Source of the DNA: Pelomonas baiyunensis
GTDB lineage: Bacteria > Pseudomonadota > Gammaproteobacteria > Burkholderiales > Burkholderiaceae_C
Reading direction: 5' to 3'
NCBI RefSeq assembly: GCF_043555935.1
Contig: NZ_JBIGIB010000001.1
Location: 806,001-870,000 of the forward strand
Length of the DNA stretch: 64,000 nucleotides
Position 1 is the stretch's first letter. The number at the start of each line of letters is the position of its first letter. A model generated the notes under the pieces. It saw only the letters and a program-made list of their open reading frames with translations. It was not told where the DNA came from and ran no database searches. The position numbers were made by a program, and so were the translations under genes. Positions 47,289-55,051 of this stretch are shown one piece after another.

Positions 47289-47836
47289 CAAATGAACTCG
47301 GCGTTTTCGTCGGCCACGCGGGCGGCTTCGGCCAGCACTTGCGCCAGGGCCAACAGCAGCAGCCCGAAGAGCAAGGCGAGGTAGTGGTCAGACGACAAAC
47401 CCACCCACAGCTGCCGCTCGCCCTTGGGGTTGCCCCAGGTCACGGCCAGGATGGCCAGCGTGTGGCCCAGGGGCTGGGCTGCCGCCAGCGCGCACACGCC
47501 CGCGCCCAGGCGGCGCAGGTGCAGGGCCGGGCGCTGGGCCAGCAGCTCGCCTTGGGCGAAGCAACCGAACAGGCTCCACATCTGCCACAGCGCAAACAGG
47601 CTCACGCCGGTGGGCAGCATGGAGGACGCGAGGCCCCACAGCCGTGAGCCCAAATCCAGCTGCAGCTTGCTGAGGTTCCAGGTGCGTGCGGCCACCTCGG
47701 CCACCCAGTCGGGCTCGGCCCAGAAGATGAAGGGCAGGGTGCTGATCACGGCCACGCCCATCAGGCACAGCGCACGCACAACCCAGGCCAGGCGCCGGAT
47801 GCGGCGCAGGCCATCGATGGAGAACGAGTCGGGCAT
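47288..47836 (-). CDS. DUF2975 membrane protein
   Basis: A 182-residue protein with four predicted helices (VVRALCLMGVAVISTLPFIFWAE, SSMLPTGVSLFALWQMWSLFGC, GAGVCALAAAQPLGHTLAILAV and LALLFGLLLLALAQVLAEAARVA) and GELLAQRPALHLRRLG between the middle ones, which is the DUF2975 hallmark. DUF2975 genes occur with a small XRE regulator, as found immediately downstream; the pair may sense membrane or stress signals. ATG at 47836 (MPDSFSIDGLRR) is preferred to an upstream ATG. It heads the minus-strand operon. Confidence 0.92.
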   Translation of the reverse strand: MPDSFSIDGLRRIRRLAWVVRALCLMGVAVISTLPFIFWAEPDWVAEVAARTWNLSKLQLDLGSRLWGLASSMLPTGVSLFALWQMWSLFGCFAQGELLAQRPALHLRRLGAGVCALAAAQPLGHTLAILAVTWGNPKGERQLWVGLSSDHYLALLFGLLLLALAQVLAEAARVADENAEFI

Positions 47837-47925
47837 GGGGGCTTCGTGAAACAAGAAAAACTTACTGTAAAACAATAAATAGTTAGCGTGGCGAAGTAAA
47901 TTTCACCGTCGCTCAAAATGGCGGC
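47837..47925. promoter_or_regulatory. AT-rich divergent promoter region, with TTACTGTAA palindrome
   Basis: The 89 bases between the DUF2975 gene and ybaK are strikingly AT-rich for this genome. They include a 9-base palindrome TTAC-T-GTAA at 47862-47870, followed by AACAATAAATAGTTAG. This is a plausible operator for the XRE regulator encoded in the same operon, but no binding site is known to me for this family. Confidence 0.45.
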
Positions 47926-48420
47926 ATGAGCAAGAAGAGCACCCACGTCAGCGAGACCCCGGCGACCCAGGTTCTGAAGCGCGCCGGCATTGCGTTCACC
48001 GAGCATGTGTACGAGTACGTCGAGCACGGCGGCACGTCGGAGTCGTCCAAGCAGCTGGGCGTGGACGAGCATGCGGTGGTGAAGACGCTGGTGATGCAGG
48101 ACGAGAAGGCCGACCCGCTGATCGTGCTGATGCACGGCGACTGCACCGTCAGCCTGAAGGAGCTGGCTCGGCAGATTCCTTGCAAGAAAGTGGAGCCCTG
48201 CAAGCCCGAGGTGGCGCAGCGCCACAGCGGCTACCAGGTGGGCGGCACCTCGCCGTTCGGCGTGCGCAAGGCCATGCCGGTGTTCGTGGAGGCGAGCATT
48301 CTTGAGTTGCCCAAGATCTGCATCAATGGCGGGCGGCGGGGCTACCTGGTGGGCATCGAGCCTCGGGTGCTGACCGAGCTGCTGGGCGCCCGCCCCGTGC
48401 ACTGCGCCAATGCCGCCTGA
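47926..48420 (+). CDS. ybaK: Cys-tRNA(Pro) deacylase YbaK
   Basis: A 164-residue trans-editing enzyme of the YbaK/EbsC group, which hydrolyses Cys-tRNA(Pro) formed by prolyl-tRNA synthetase. Family signatures are TPATQVLKRAGIAFTEHVYEY, VVKTLVMQDEK, with the catalytic Lys in this region (residue about 45), then GYQVGGTSPFGVRKAMPVF and the C-terminal INGGRRGYLVGIEP. The length matches the family (about 160). It is followed by an overlapping DUF817 gene, so the two share a message. Confidence 0.96.
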   Translation: MSKKSTHVSETPATQVLKRAGIAFTEHVYEYVEHGGTSESSKQLGVDEHAVVKTLVMQDEKADPLIVLMHGDCTVSLKELARQIPCKKVEPCKPEVAQRHSGYQVGGTSPFGVRKAMPVFVEASILELPKICINGGRRGYLVGIEPRVLTELLGARPVHCANAA

Positions 48421-49258
48421 GATGCCGCCTGAGCCCGCGGCCGACTCGCTGGCCCTGCGGCGCCCGGGCCGGCGGGCGCAGGCGCTGCTCGTGGAGTTGG
48501 CGCACTTCACCGCGAAAGAAGCGCGGGCCTGCTTGTTCGCCGGGCTGTTTTTTGCCAGCGTGTTGTGCGTGCCGCGCGGCGGCTTGCTGGGTGTGCCGCG
48601 CTACGACGTGCTGCTGCTGATCGCCGTGGGCATCCAGGCCTGGATGTTGGCCACGGGGCGTGAATCGCGGGACGAACTCAAGGCCATCTGCCTGTTCCAT
48701 GTGCTGGGGTTTGCGCTGGAGGTGTTCAAAACCTCGGGCGCCATCCGCTCCTGGTCGTACCCCGACTTTGCGTATTCCAAGCTGCTTGGCGTGCCGCTGT
48801 TCTCGGGCTTCATGTACGCGGCGGTGGGCAGCTACATCATCCAGGCGTGGCGGCTGTTCCAGCTGCGGGTGGAGCACCACCCGCCGTACTGGATGGCCGG
48901 CCTCATGGCCGCGGCGCTGTACCTGAACTTCTTCACCCACCACTTCATCGGTGACTTCCGCGGCTACCTGGCCGCCGGCGCGCTGGGGCTGTATGCGCGG
49001 GCGCAGGTGGTGTTCCGCCCGCATCGGGTCGACCGGCGCATGCCGCTGGCCCTGGCCTTGGTGCTGATCGGTTTCTTCATCTGGCTGGCGGAGAACCTGG
49101 GCACCTTCTTCGGGCTGTGGGCTTACCCGCACCAGCTCGGCGCATGGGCGGTGGTGCACCTCAGCAAGTGGAGCGCGTGGTCGCTGCTGGTGTTGATGAG
49201 CTTCACCATCGTGACCAACCTCAAGCACGTCAAGGCCACCGTCCAGGTTCCGGCCTGA
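48410..49258 (+). CDS. DUF817 membrane protein
   Basis: A 282-residue integral membrane protein with six or seven helices. Landmarks are the TAKEARACLFAGLFFASVL start, the LCVPRGGLLGVPRYDVLLLIAVGIQ loop, EVFKTSGAIRSWSYPDFAYSKLLGVPLFSGFMYAAVGSYI and FFTHHFIGDFRGYLAAGALGLY (seen in pieces), which identify DUF817. Function unknown. The ATG at 48410 overlaps the ybaK stop by 11 bases; a second ATG at 48422 immediately after the stop is equally possible. Confidence 0.9.
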   Translation: MPPEMPPEPAADSLALRRPGRRAQALLVELAHFTAKEARACLFAGLFFASVLCVPRGGLLGVPRYDVLLLIAVGIQAWMLATGRESRDELKAICLFHVLGFALEVFKTSGAIRSWSYPDFAYSKLLGVPLFSGFMYAAVGSYIIQAWRLFQLRVEHHPPYWMAGLMAAALYLNFFTHHFIGDFRGYLAAGALGLYARAQVVFRPHRVDRRMPLALALVLIGFFIWLAENLGTFFGLWAYPHQLGAWAVVHLSKWSAWSLLVLMSFTIVTNLKHVKATVQVPA

Positions 49259-49346
49259 CGGGCGGGTGTTTGGGCGCCGCATTGGGCGCCGCATCGGGAG
49301 CGGCTGCGGGCGAACCGGGGGCCGACCTGCCTGACAATCGCGCCCC

Positions 49347-50057
49347 ATGGAAAACGTCATCCCCCTGCTCGCCGCCGTCGTCGGCTACCTGATCGGATCG
49401 CTGTCCTTCGCCGTCATCGTCAGCCGTGCGATGGGCCTGTCCGACCCGCGCTCCTACGGCTCCGGCAACCCCGGTGCCACCAACGTGCTGCGCTCCGGCA
49501 ACAAGGCCGCGGCCATCCTGACCCTGGTGTTCGATGCCTTGAAGGGCTACCTGCCCGTGATGGCCGTGCTGCAGTGGGGCGCTCCCCACGGGCTGGGCGA
49601 GGGCACGGCGGCGCTGGTGGGCCTCGGCGCCTTCCTGGGGCACCTGTGGCCGGTGTTCTTCAAGTTCGAGGGCGGCAAGGGCGTGGCCACGGCGGCCGGC
49701 GTCATCTTCGGCCTGAACCCGCTGCTGGGCGTGGCCACGCTGGCCACCTGGCTGATCATTGCGTGGTTCAGCCGGTACTCGTCGCTGGCGGCCATCGTGT
49801 CGGCCGCGTTCGCGCCGATGTATCAGTTGCTCATTTGGGAAGCCGGCCCCACGGCCGTCGCCCTGATCATCATGGGCTTGCTGCTGGTGTGGCGGCACGC
49901 AGCCAACATCAAGAAGCTGCTGGCCGGCACTGAAAGCAAGCTGGGCCAAAAGGCCGCGGGCGCCACGCCCGCGCCGGGCACCAGCAAGAAACACCCGCAC
50001 GGCACCGGCCCCAAGCCAGCCGGGCACTCGCACCACCACTCCTCGCGAAAGAAGTGA
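49347..50057 (+). CDS. plsY: acyl-phosphate:glycerol-3-phosphate acyltransferase PlsY
   Basis: A 236-residue integral membrane enzyme that transfers an acyl group from acyl phosphate to glycerol-3-phosphate, the first step in phospholipid synthesis. The three motifs are visible: GSGNPGATNVLR (about 39-50), GHLWPVFFKFEGGKGVATA (about 104-122, with the GGKG loop) and HAANIKKLLAGTESKLG near the C-terminus. The membrane core is five to seven helices. The last 35 residues form an extra Lys/His/Pro-rich tail (KKHPHGTGPKPAGHSHHH), absent from the standard PlsY length of about 200, possibly metal- or nucleic-acid binding. RidA follows after four bases. Confidence 0.95.
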   Translation: MENVIPLLAAVVGYLIGSLSFAVIVSRAMGLSDPRSYGSGNPGATNVLRSGNKAAAILTLVFDALKGYLPVMAVLQWGAPHGLGEGTAALVGLGAFLGHLWPVFFKFEGGKGVATAAGVIFGLNPLLGVATLATWLIIAWFSRYSSLAAIVSAAFAPMYQLLIWEAGPTAVALIIMGLLLVWRHAANIKKLLAGTESKLGQKAAGATPAPGTSKKHPHGTGPKPAGHSHHHSSRKK

Positions 50058-50061
50058 CCCC

Positions 50062-50415
50062 ATGAGCAACAACATCGAGCGTTTCGACGTCGGCCCCCGC
50101 ATGTCGGAGATGGCCGTCTACAACGGCGTGGCCTACCTGGCCGGTCAGATTGCTGAAGACGGCAGCCAGGGCATCGAAGGCCAGACGGCCCAGGTGCTGG
50201 CCGCCATCGACAAGCTGCTGGCCCGTGCCGGCACCGACAAGAGCCGCATCCTGCGCGCGCAGATCTTCCTGGTCGACCTGGCCGACTTCGCCGCCATGAA
50301 TGGCGTGTGGGAACAGTGGGTCACGCCCGGCCACACCCCGCCGCGCGCCACCGTGCAGGCCGCGCTGGCCCGCCCGGAGTGGAAGATCGAAATCGTGGTG
50401 ACCGCCGCCGTCTGA
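50062..50415 (+). CDS. RidA/YjgF family reactive-enamine deaminase
   Basis: A 117-residue trimeric-fold protein. RidA hydrolyses reactive enamine/imine intermediates from PLP enzymes. Seen here: MAVYNGVAYLAGQIAED, QTAQVLAAIDKLLARAGTDKSRILRAQIFLVD and the C-terminal TPPRATVQAALARPEWKIEI, where the Arg of PRATV is in the active site. The length matches the family. Its ATG is 4 bases after the plsY stop, so they are cotranscribed. Confidence 0.93.
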   Translation: MSNNIERFDVGPRMSEMAVYNGVAYLAGQIAEDGSQGIEGQTAQVLAAIDKLLARAGTDKSRILRAQIFLVDLADFAAMNGVWEQWVTPGHTPPRATVQAALARPEWKIEIVVTAAV

Positions 50416-50495
50416 ACGCACGCGGGCTGATCGGCCCCGTTGCCTCTCGCCTGACCCAGGGCGGCCTCGTCGACATCCGGCGGGCCGCCCTGGTT

Positions 50496-50539
50496 GCTTC
50501 TGGGCTGCTTCTGGGCTGCTTCTGGGCTGTTTCTGGGCT
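50496..50539. repeat. 11-bp tandem repeat (4 copies)
   Basis: Four consecutive copies of the 11-base unit GCTTCTGGGCT; the first three are identical and the fourth has one change (GTTTCTGGGCT). The array ends exactly at the helicase stop codon (TAA at 50541-50539, minus strand), so it lies just beyond the coding end. It looks like recent slippage. Confidence 0.95.
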
Positions 50540-52566
50540 TAGCGGGCCTGCAGCGCCCGCTGGCGCCAGAACGCCGCGTCGATGAGTTGCTCCGCGCCGG
50601 TGCGCGCGTTGACCAGCCAGAACTGGTGCCCATCGGCGCTGACCCGCACCACCTCGCCCTCGTGCCGCCCTGCGCGAACGCGCTGACCGAGCGCATTGCC
50701 CGGAAAGCCCGGCTGCCGCGCCAGCACCTCCAGCGGCACCCCCACCCGAACGTCACCCGCCAGCCGAAGGCGCTGCATCAGCGGTGCCAGCAGCGGGCTG
50801 GCCGCGTCGGCGGGTGACACGAACAGCACCAGCTTGGCCTGCGCCCGGCTCAGGGCCACGTTCAGCAGGCGCTGCGCTTCCTCCCCGTGCAGGAAGGGCT
50901 GCGCGCCGTCGGCAGGGTCGAACAGCACCACGGGCGCCTCGCTGCCCTGGGCGCGGTGCACCGTGCTCACGCGCACCGCCTCCGGCACGCCCAGCGCCCG
51001 CAACCGCTGGCGGATCAGCGCCCGCTGCGCGCGAAACGGCGTCAGCACGATGAGTTCTTCCGTCGCCCAGTCGCCCGATTCCAGCGCCTGCGTCACCAAG
51101 GCCGCGATGGCGTCTGCCGACTCCCGTCGCACTGGGCCGCGCTCCGCCGCCACCCAGCCGCCGTCGGTCTTGAGCCGGTGCACGTGCACCTGCGTCTCCG
51201 CCGGGATGTCGCCCAGCGCGCGTTGCCGCTGGGCCTGCCAATCCGGTGAGGCCAAGGCATCGGCCGCCACGCGCAGCACGCCGTCGTAGAACAGCTGGCT
51301 CACCAGCTCGCCAATCGGCGGCGCCATTCGCGACTGCTCGTCCAGCAGCGCCACCGAGCCGCCTTGCGCGCTGGTCCCTCGCGGCATCTCGGCAAAGGCC
51401 GAGCGGCCCAGCCAGCGGCGGGCCAGGCGGTCGTCGCTGCGCTGCACGGGCGAGAGTTGCTGCGGGTCGCCTGCAAACAGCCGGGCGCGGCCCAGCGGCA
51501 TCAGGGCCAGTGCGTGCGCGAGGCTCACCTGGCTGGCCTCGTCAAACACCAGCAGGTCGAACGGGGCCTCACCGTCGGGGCTGAGCTCGCGCAGCGTCTT
51601 GAGCGTGAAGGCTGCGCGGGTGGTGGTCATGCTGGCCAAGCGGCAGCGTTGCAGCACTTTCAGCGACGAGGCCCGCAGCTCGTCGCGCAGGTCGGCCACG
51701 CGGTCGGCCCAGGCTTTCAGGGCATGGGCGTCGCGCGCGGTGGGGCGCTGGCTTTCGGCGCGGGCCAGGCGGGCGATGAGGTCGCGGTCTTGCGTGGGGA
51801 TGAGGTGCTCGCGCCCGTCGTAAGCCGCGGCGTCGAACCGGGTGCCCAGGCGCTGTACGGCCGGCCGCAGGTGTTCGCGCCGGCCCTTGTGCAAGGCCTT
51901 GTCCACCGCCAGCGTGGCCAGGTCCACCGCGTGGTTGGTGGTGGAGAGCAGCAGCACGCGGGCCGTGGGGTGGCGCTCCAGGTACTCGGCCAGCAGCACG
52001 CCCAGCGTGGTGGTTTTGCCGGTGCCCGGCGGGCCCCACAGGAAGGCGCTGCTGAAGCCGGTCAGCGCCAGCGCGGCGCGCTGCGCCGGGCGCAGCCAGC
52101 GGAACGGCTCGCCGGTGAGCGGGCTGCCGCCGCGCAGCGGCTGGGGCGCCGACAAGTCCGGCAGGCAGGCCAGGGCTTGCTCGGCCCAGGGCGTGTCCCA
52201 CCAGGCATCGGCCACGGCGTTCAGGTAGCGCGTGGGGTACAGCCGGATCAGATGGCCGGCGGGCGGCGGCGGGCTGCTGGCGTTTTGCAGCACCAACTGG
52301 TCGGCCTCCACCACCACGGCCAGCACGCTGGCGCCGCCCTTGGCCGGCGCGCCCCACCAGGCGGCGGCACCGTCCAGGCTGTCGTCCAGCAAGGCTTGCG
52401 CCGAGGCCGCACCCGGCCGCTGACCTTCGGCGAACACGTAGCCGGGCTCCAGCGTCACGCGCCACAGCGGGCCGTCGCGCTCGGTGTGCAGCACCTTGAA
52501 GTCGTAGTACTCGGGCGTGGCCGACAACTCGGCATTCAGCGCTGCGCGAACGTCCGCGAGGCTCAT
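50539..52566 (-). CDS. SF1B (Upf1/DNA2-like) helicase
   Basis: A 675-residue nucleic acid-dependent ATPase. The Q-motif and Walker A are QRAALALTGFSSAFLWGPPGTGKTTTLGVLLA, read in parts (GPPGTGKT about 176-183). Walker B is LLVFDEASQVSLAHA (about 340); the DEAS form fits Upf1-like enzymes. Motif III is GDPQQLSPV, and LLDEQSRM (motif IV) with LTPFRAQR and VSTVHRAQGSEAPVVLF (motifs V/VI; Arg finger) with LLNVALSRAQAKLVLF complete the core. No endonuclease domain is apparent. The N-terminal 150 residues are an accessory domain. It is a single gene, convergent with ridA and divergent from the MBL-fold gene. Confidence 0.93.
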   Translation of the reverse strand: MSLADVRAALNAELSATPEYYDFKVLHTERDGPLWRVTLEPGYVFAEGQRPGAASAQALLDDSLDGAAAWWGAPAKGGASVLAVVVEADQLVLQNASSPPPPAGHLIRLYPTRYLNAVADAWWDTPWAEQALACLPDLSAPQPLRGGSPLTGEPFRWLRPAQRAALALTGFSSAFLWGPPGTGKTTTLGVLLAEYLERHPTARVLLLSTTNHAVDLATLAVDKALHKGRREHLRPAVQRLGTRFDAAAYDGREHLIPTQDRDLIARLARAESQRPTARDAHALKAWADRVADLRDELRASSLKVLQRCRLASMTTTRAAFTLKTLRELSPDGEAPFDLLVFDEASQVSLAHALALMPLGRARLFAGDPQQLSPVQRSDDRLARRWLGRSAFAEMPRGTSAQGGSVALLDEQSRMAPPIGELVSQLFYDGVLRVAADALASPDWQAQRQRALGDIPAETQVHVHRLKTDGGWVAAERGPVRRESADAIAALVTQALESGDWATEELIVLTPFRAQRALIRQRLRALGVPEAVRVSTVHRAQGSEAPVVLFDPADGAQPFLHGEEAQRLLNVALSRAQAKLVLFVSPADAASPLLAPLMQRLRLAGDVRVGVPLEVLARQPGFPGNALGQRVRAGRHEGEVVRVSADGHQFWLVNARTGAEQLIDAAFWRQRALQAR

Positions 52567-52700
52567 GGGTCAGGGAACTCGAAAGCAAAGCGCGAACTGT
52601 AAATGCATACAGCATCTGGCCGCCCCTTGATCCCGCTCAACACCGGCGTTCGCAGGCGCCGTTAGCCTGACGAACCACCATCACTTCCCGGGTTGCCACG
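52567..52700. promoter_or_regulatory. divergent intergenic region between helicase and MBL-fold gene
   Basis: 134 bases holding presumed promoters for both genes. It is slightly less GC-rich around CGAACTGTAAATGCATACAGCAT (52588-52614, seen as two parts). No clear -35/-10 pair or operator can be assigned. Confidence 0.3.
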
Positions 52701-53480
52701 ATGTCCATCGAGTTGTTCCGCCAGGGCCGGCACGTCTGCGTCATGTTTGCCCGCCTGGGCGACGAGGGCGGCGATGCCGTGCAGTCCAACCAGTTCCTGC
52801 TGGTCAATGGCGACACCGGCGCCATCCTCGATCCGGGCGGCAACATCGCCTACAACGAGCTGTACCTGGGCATGTCGCGGTTCTTCCCGCCGCACAAGCT
52901 GGCGGCCATCCTGGCCTCGCACGCCGACCCCGACATCATTGCCTCACTGGACCGCTGGATGACGGCCACCGAGGCGCCGGTCTACATCTCGCGCCTGTGG
53001 GAGCGGTTTGCGCCGCACTTCTGCAAGCCGGGCAAAACCAGCGGCCGCGTGGTGGGCCTGCCAGACGGCGGCGAGCGGCTGCGCCTGGGGCAGGGCGACG
53101 ACGCCTTCGAACTCTGGGCCCTGCCAGCGCACTTCATGCACGCCGAGGGCAATTTCCAGTTCTACGACCCGGTCAGCCGCATCCTGTTCTCCGGCGACTT
53201 GGGTGCGTCGCTGGGCACCACGCTGAACCCCGAGAAGCCGGTCAAGTCGCTGGCCGAGCACATTCCGCGCATGGAGGGCTTCCACCGCCGCTACATGGTC
53301 AGCAACAAGATCCTGCGGCTGTGGGCGGCCATGGTGCGGCAGTTGGACATCCAGATGATCGCCCCGCAGCACGGCTCGCCCATGGTGGGCCCGGCCGTGC
53401 GCGAGTTCATCGACTGGGTGGAACAGCTGGAGTGCGGGGTGGACCTGTTCGGCCCGGCGAATTACCGCGTGCCGGCCTGA
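52701..53480 (+). CDS. MBL-fold metallohydrolase (diiron-type)
   Basis: A 259-residue metallo-beta-lactamase-fold protein of the flavodiiron/oxygen-sensing (ODP) branch. It keeps the lipid-like start QSNQFLLVNGDTGAILDPGG, a changed metal motif SHADPD (His74, Asp76, Asp78) in place of HxHxDH, FMHAEGNFQFYDP and LFSGDLG (the later His/Asp ligands), and a C-terminal QHGSPMVGP. No rubredoxin or flavodoxin domain is attached. Such stand-alone proteins may sense O2/NO or reduce it. Its last 19 bases overlap the convergent M56 gene. Confidence 0.88.
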   Translation: MSIELFRQGRHVCVMFARLGDEGGDAVQSNQFLLVNGDTGAILDPGGNIAYNELYLGMSRFFPPHKLAAILASHADPDIIASLDRWMTATEAPVYISRLWERFAPHFCKPGKTSGRVVGLPDGGERLRLGQGDDAFELWALPAHFMHAEGNFQFYDPVSRILFSGDLGASLGTTLNPEKPVKSLAEHIPRMEGFHRRYMVSNKILRLWAAMVRQLDIQMIAPQHGSPMVGPAVREFIDWVEQLECGVDLFGPANYRVPA

Positions 53481-54997
53481 GCCTCGCGCGCGGCGCGCCA
53501 GGCGCGGTCCAGCGCATCGGCCTCGCGGCGGCTTTGGCTGATGCGCTCGCGCTGCTGCGCGATCTCCGCGCGTTGGGCGTCGGACAGTTGCGCGGCGTCG
53601 GCCGCCTCGGCACGGGTCAGGGCGGGCAGGCCCGGATCGTTCGGCAAGGCCCAGCGCATGGCCACCTGGGCTTGCAGCGGCCCCTGCGGCGTTTGCATGG
53701 CGAATTCAGTCACGCGGCCGTTGGGCTGAACTTCCAGCGGCTCGCCGATGGGCTGCTTGCAGGTTTCGTCCATGGGCTGGGCCACGGGCCGCACCACGCC
53801 GCCATCAAAAATGTGCAGGTGCAGGTACAGGCACCAACCCGGCAGCAGCGCTTGCGTGGTGACGCCTGACGTCCCGCCCACCAGCGGGCGGTTCAGCGGC
53901 ACCCACAGGCTGCTGTGGTGCCAGTCACTCCGCCCCAGTTGGGAGGCGATGGTGAATTGCAGGCCTTGATCCTGCGGCTTGCCTTGTGCCGGGCGGTCTA
54001 CAGCAGGCTGGGCGGCAGGCGCTTGCTGGGCAGCACGCGCCACCAGGGCCGCGCCGGTGCCGGCGACCACCACCAGGGCCAGGGCGCCCAGGCGCTGGCC
54101 GCGCGACACCCGGCGGTAGCGGGACAGCAGCCGCACCCGTTGCACCAGCGGGTGGCCGCCCGTCCAGGCGCTGGCCAGCCAGGCTTGATGCGGCCGCACG
54201 TGGGCCGCCACCATGGCGCGGGTGTAGGTGGCGTGGGCGGCCGGGTCGGCCACGCTGTCGAGCACGGCTTCGTCGCAGGCCAGTTCCTGGTCGTCGCGCA
54301 GGCGACGGGCACCCCACCAAGCCAGCGGGTTGAACCACTGCAGGCACAGCAGCGTGGCCGCGAGCAGGTTCCAGGCGTTGTCGTGCCGGCGTTGGTGCAC
54401 CGCCTCGTGCGCCAGCATCAAGCGCTGGCTGTCGGCATCGAAGCGTTGGCTGAAGTCTTGCGGCAGCACCAGGCGCGCCGGAAACACGCCCACCACCGCC
54501 GGGCTGTGGCCTGCGGGCGCTTGCCAGTGGCCGTCGGCCGTGCGCGCCAGGGCCCGCTGGTAGCGGCGTTGGCCGCGCCAGTGCAGCGCAGCCAGGGCAG
54601 CAGCGCCGGCCACCCACAAGGCGGCCAACAACTCGGCGCGGCTGACCTCAGGGGCTGCCGGCGTGGCGGGTTCGGCGGCGCTGAGGGTCGGCGTGCTGCG
54701 CGCGGTCAGCTCAGCCACGCCCAGCGCGGTGGTGACCTCGGCCGGCATCGAGGCGGCCAGCGGTGTGACGGACCAGCCCAGCGGCACGCGGGGCAGCCAG
54801 GGGCTGGCCAGCACCAGCGGCACCAGCAGCCAGGCGGCATAGGTGGCGCGGGCGCCCAGCGTGCGGCGCACCAGCGGCCGGGCCACGGCCAGCACCAACA
54901 GCGCCGCGCTGACCAGCACGGTGAAGCGCAGCAGGGCGTCCAGCAACGTGGGGACGAGGGTGGGCATGGACATCGGAATGGGCATCGAAATGGGCAT
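53462..54997 (-). CDS. M56 family (BlaR1-like) membrane metallopeptidase, copy 2
   Basis: A 511-residue membrane protein. The N-terminal four-helix part (LLDALLRFTVLVSAALLVLAV; YAAWLLVPLVLASPWL) and the zinc site LMLAHEAVHQRRHD (HEXXH about residue 213) with the third ligand in LRDDQELACDEAVL mark M56. The C-terminal part (about 330-511) is periplasmic, Ala/Gln/Pro-rich and lacks a penicillin-binding sensor domain, so it is not a beta-lactam receptor as in BlaR1. It may relay other signals by cleaving the BlaI-type repressor. The ATG at 54997 is 9 bases after GGAG; several Met (MPISMPIPMSMP) make the exact start uncertain. Confidence 0.87.
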   Translation of the reverse strand: MPISMPIPMSMPTLVPTLLDALLRFTVLVSAALLVLAVARPLVRRTLGARATYAAWLLVPLVLASPWLPRVPLGWSVTPLAASMPAEVTTALGVAELTARSTPTLSAAEPATPAAPEVSRAELLAALWVAGAAALAALHWRGQRRYQRALARTADGHWQAPAGHSPAVVGVFPARLVLPQDFSQRFDADSQRLMLAHEAVHQRRHDNAWNLLAATLLCLQWFNPLAWWGARRLRDDQELACDEAVLDSVADPAAHATYTRAMVAAHVRPHQAWLASAWTGGHPLVQRVRLLSRYRRVSRGQRLGALALVVVAGTGAALVARAAQQAPAAQPAVDRPAQGKPQDQGLQFTIASQLGRSDWHHSSLWVPLNRPLVGGTSGVTTQALLPGWCLYLHLHIFDGGVVRPVAQPMDETCKQPIGEPLEVQPNGRVTEFAMQTPQGPLQAQVAMRWALPNDPGLPALTRAEAADAAQLSDAQRAEIAQQRERISQSRREADALDRAWRAAREAQAGTR

Positions 54998-55051
54998 GAC
55001 GGGCCTCTCCAAAGCGTGGAGGAAGGGTGGACGGGGCGCGGGCTCTGGCCT

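Noticed and set aside
49268..49292. Short direct repeat GGGCGCCGCAT twice before plsY
   Set aside because: Only two short copies in GC-rich spacer; no sign of a site or array.
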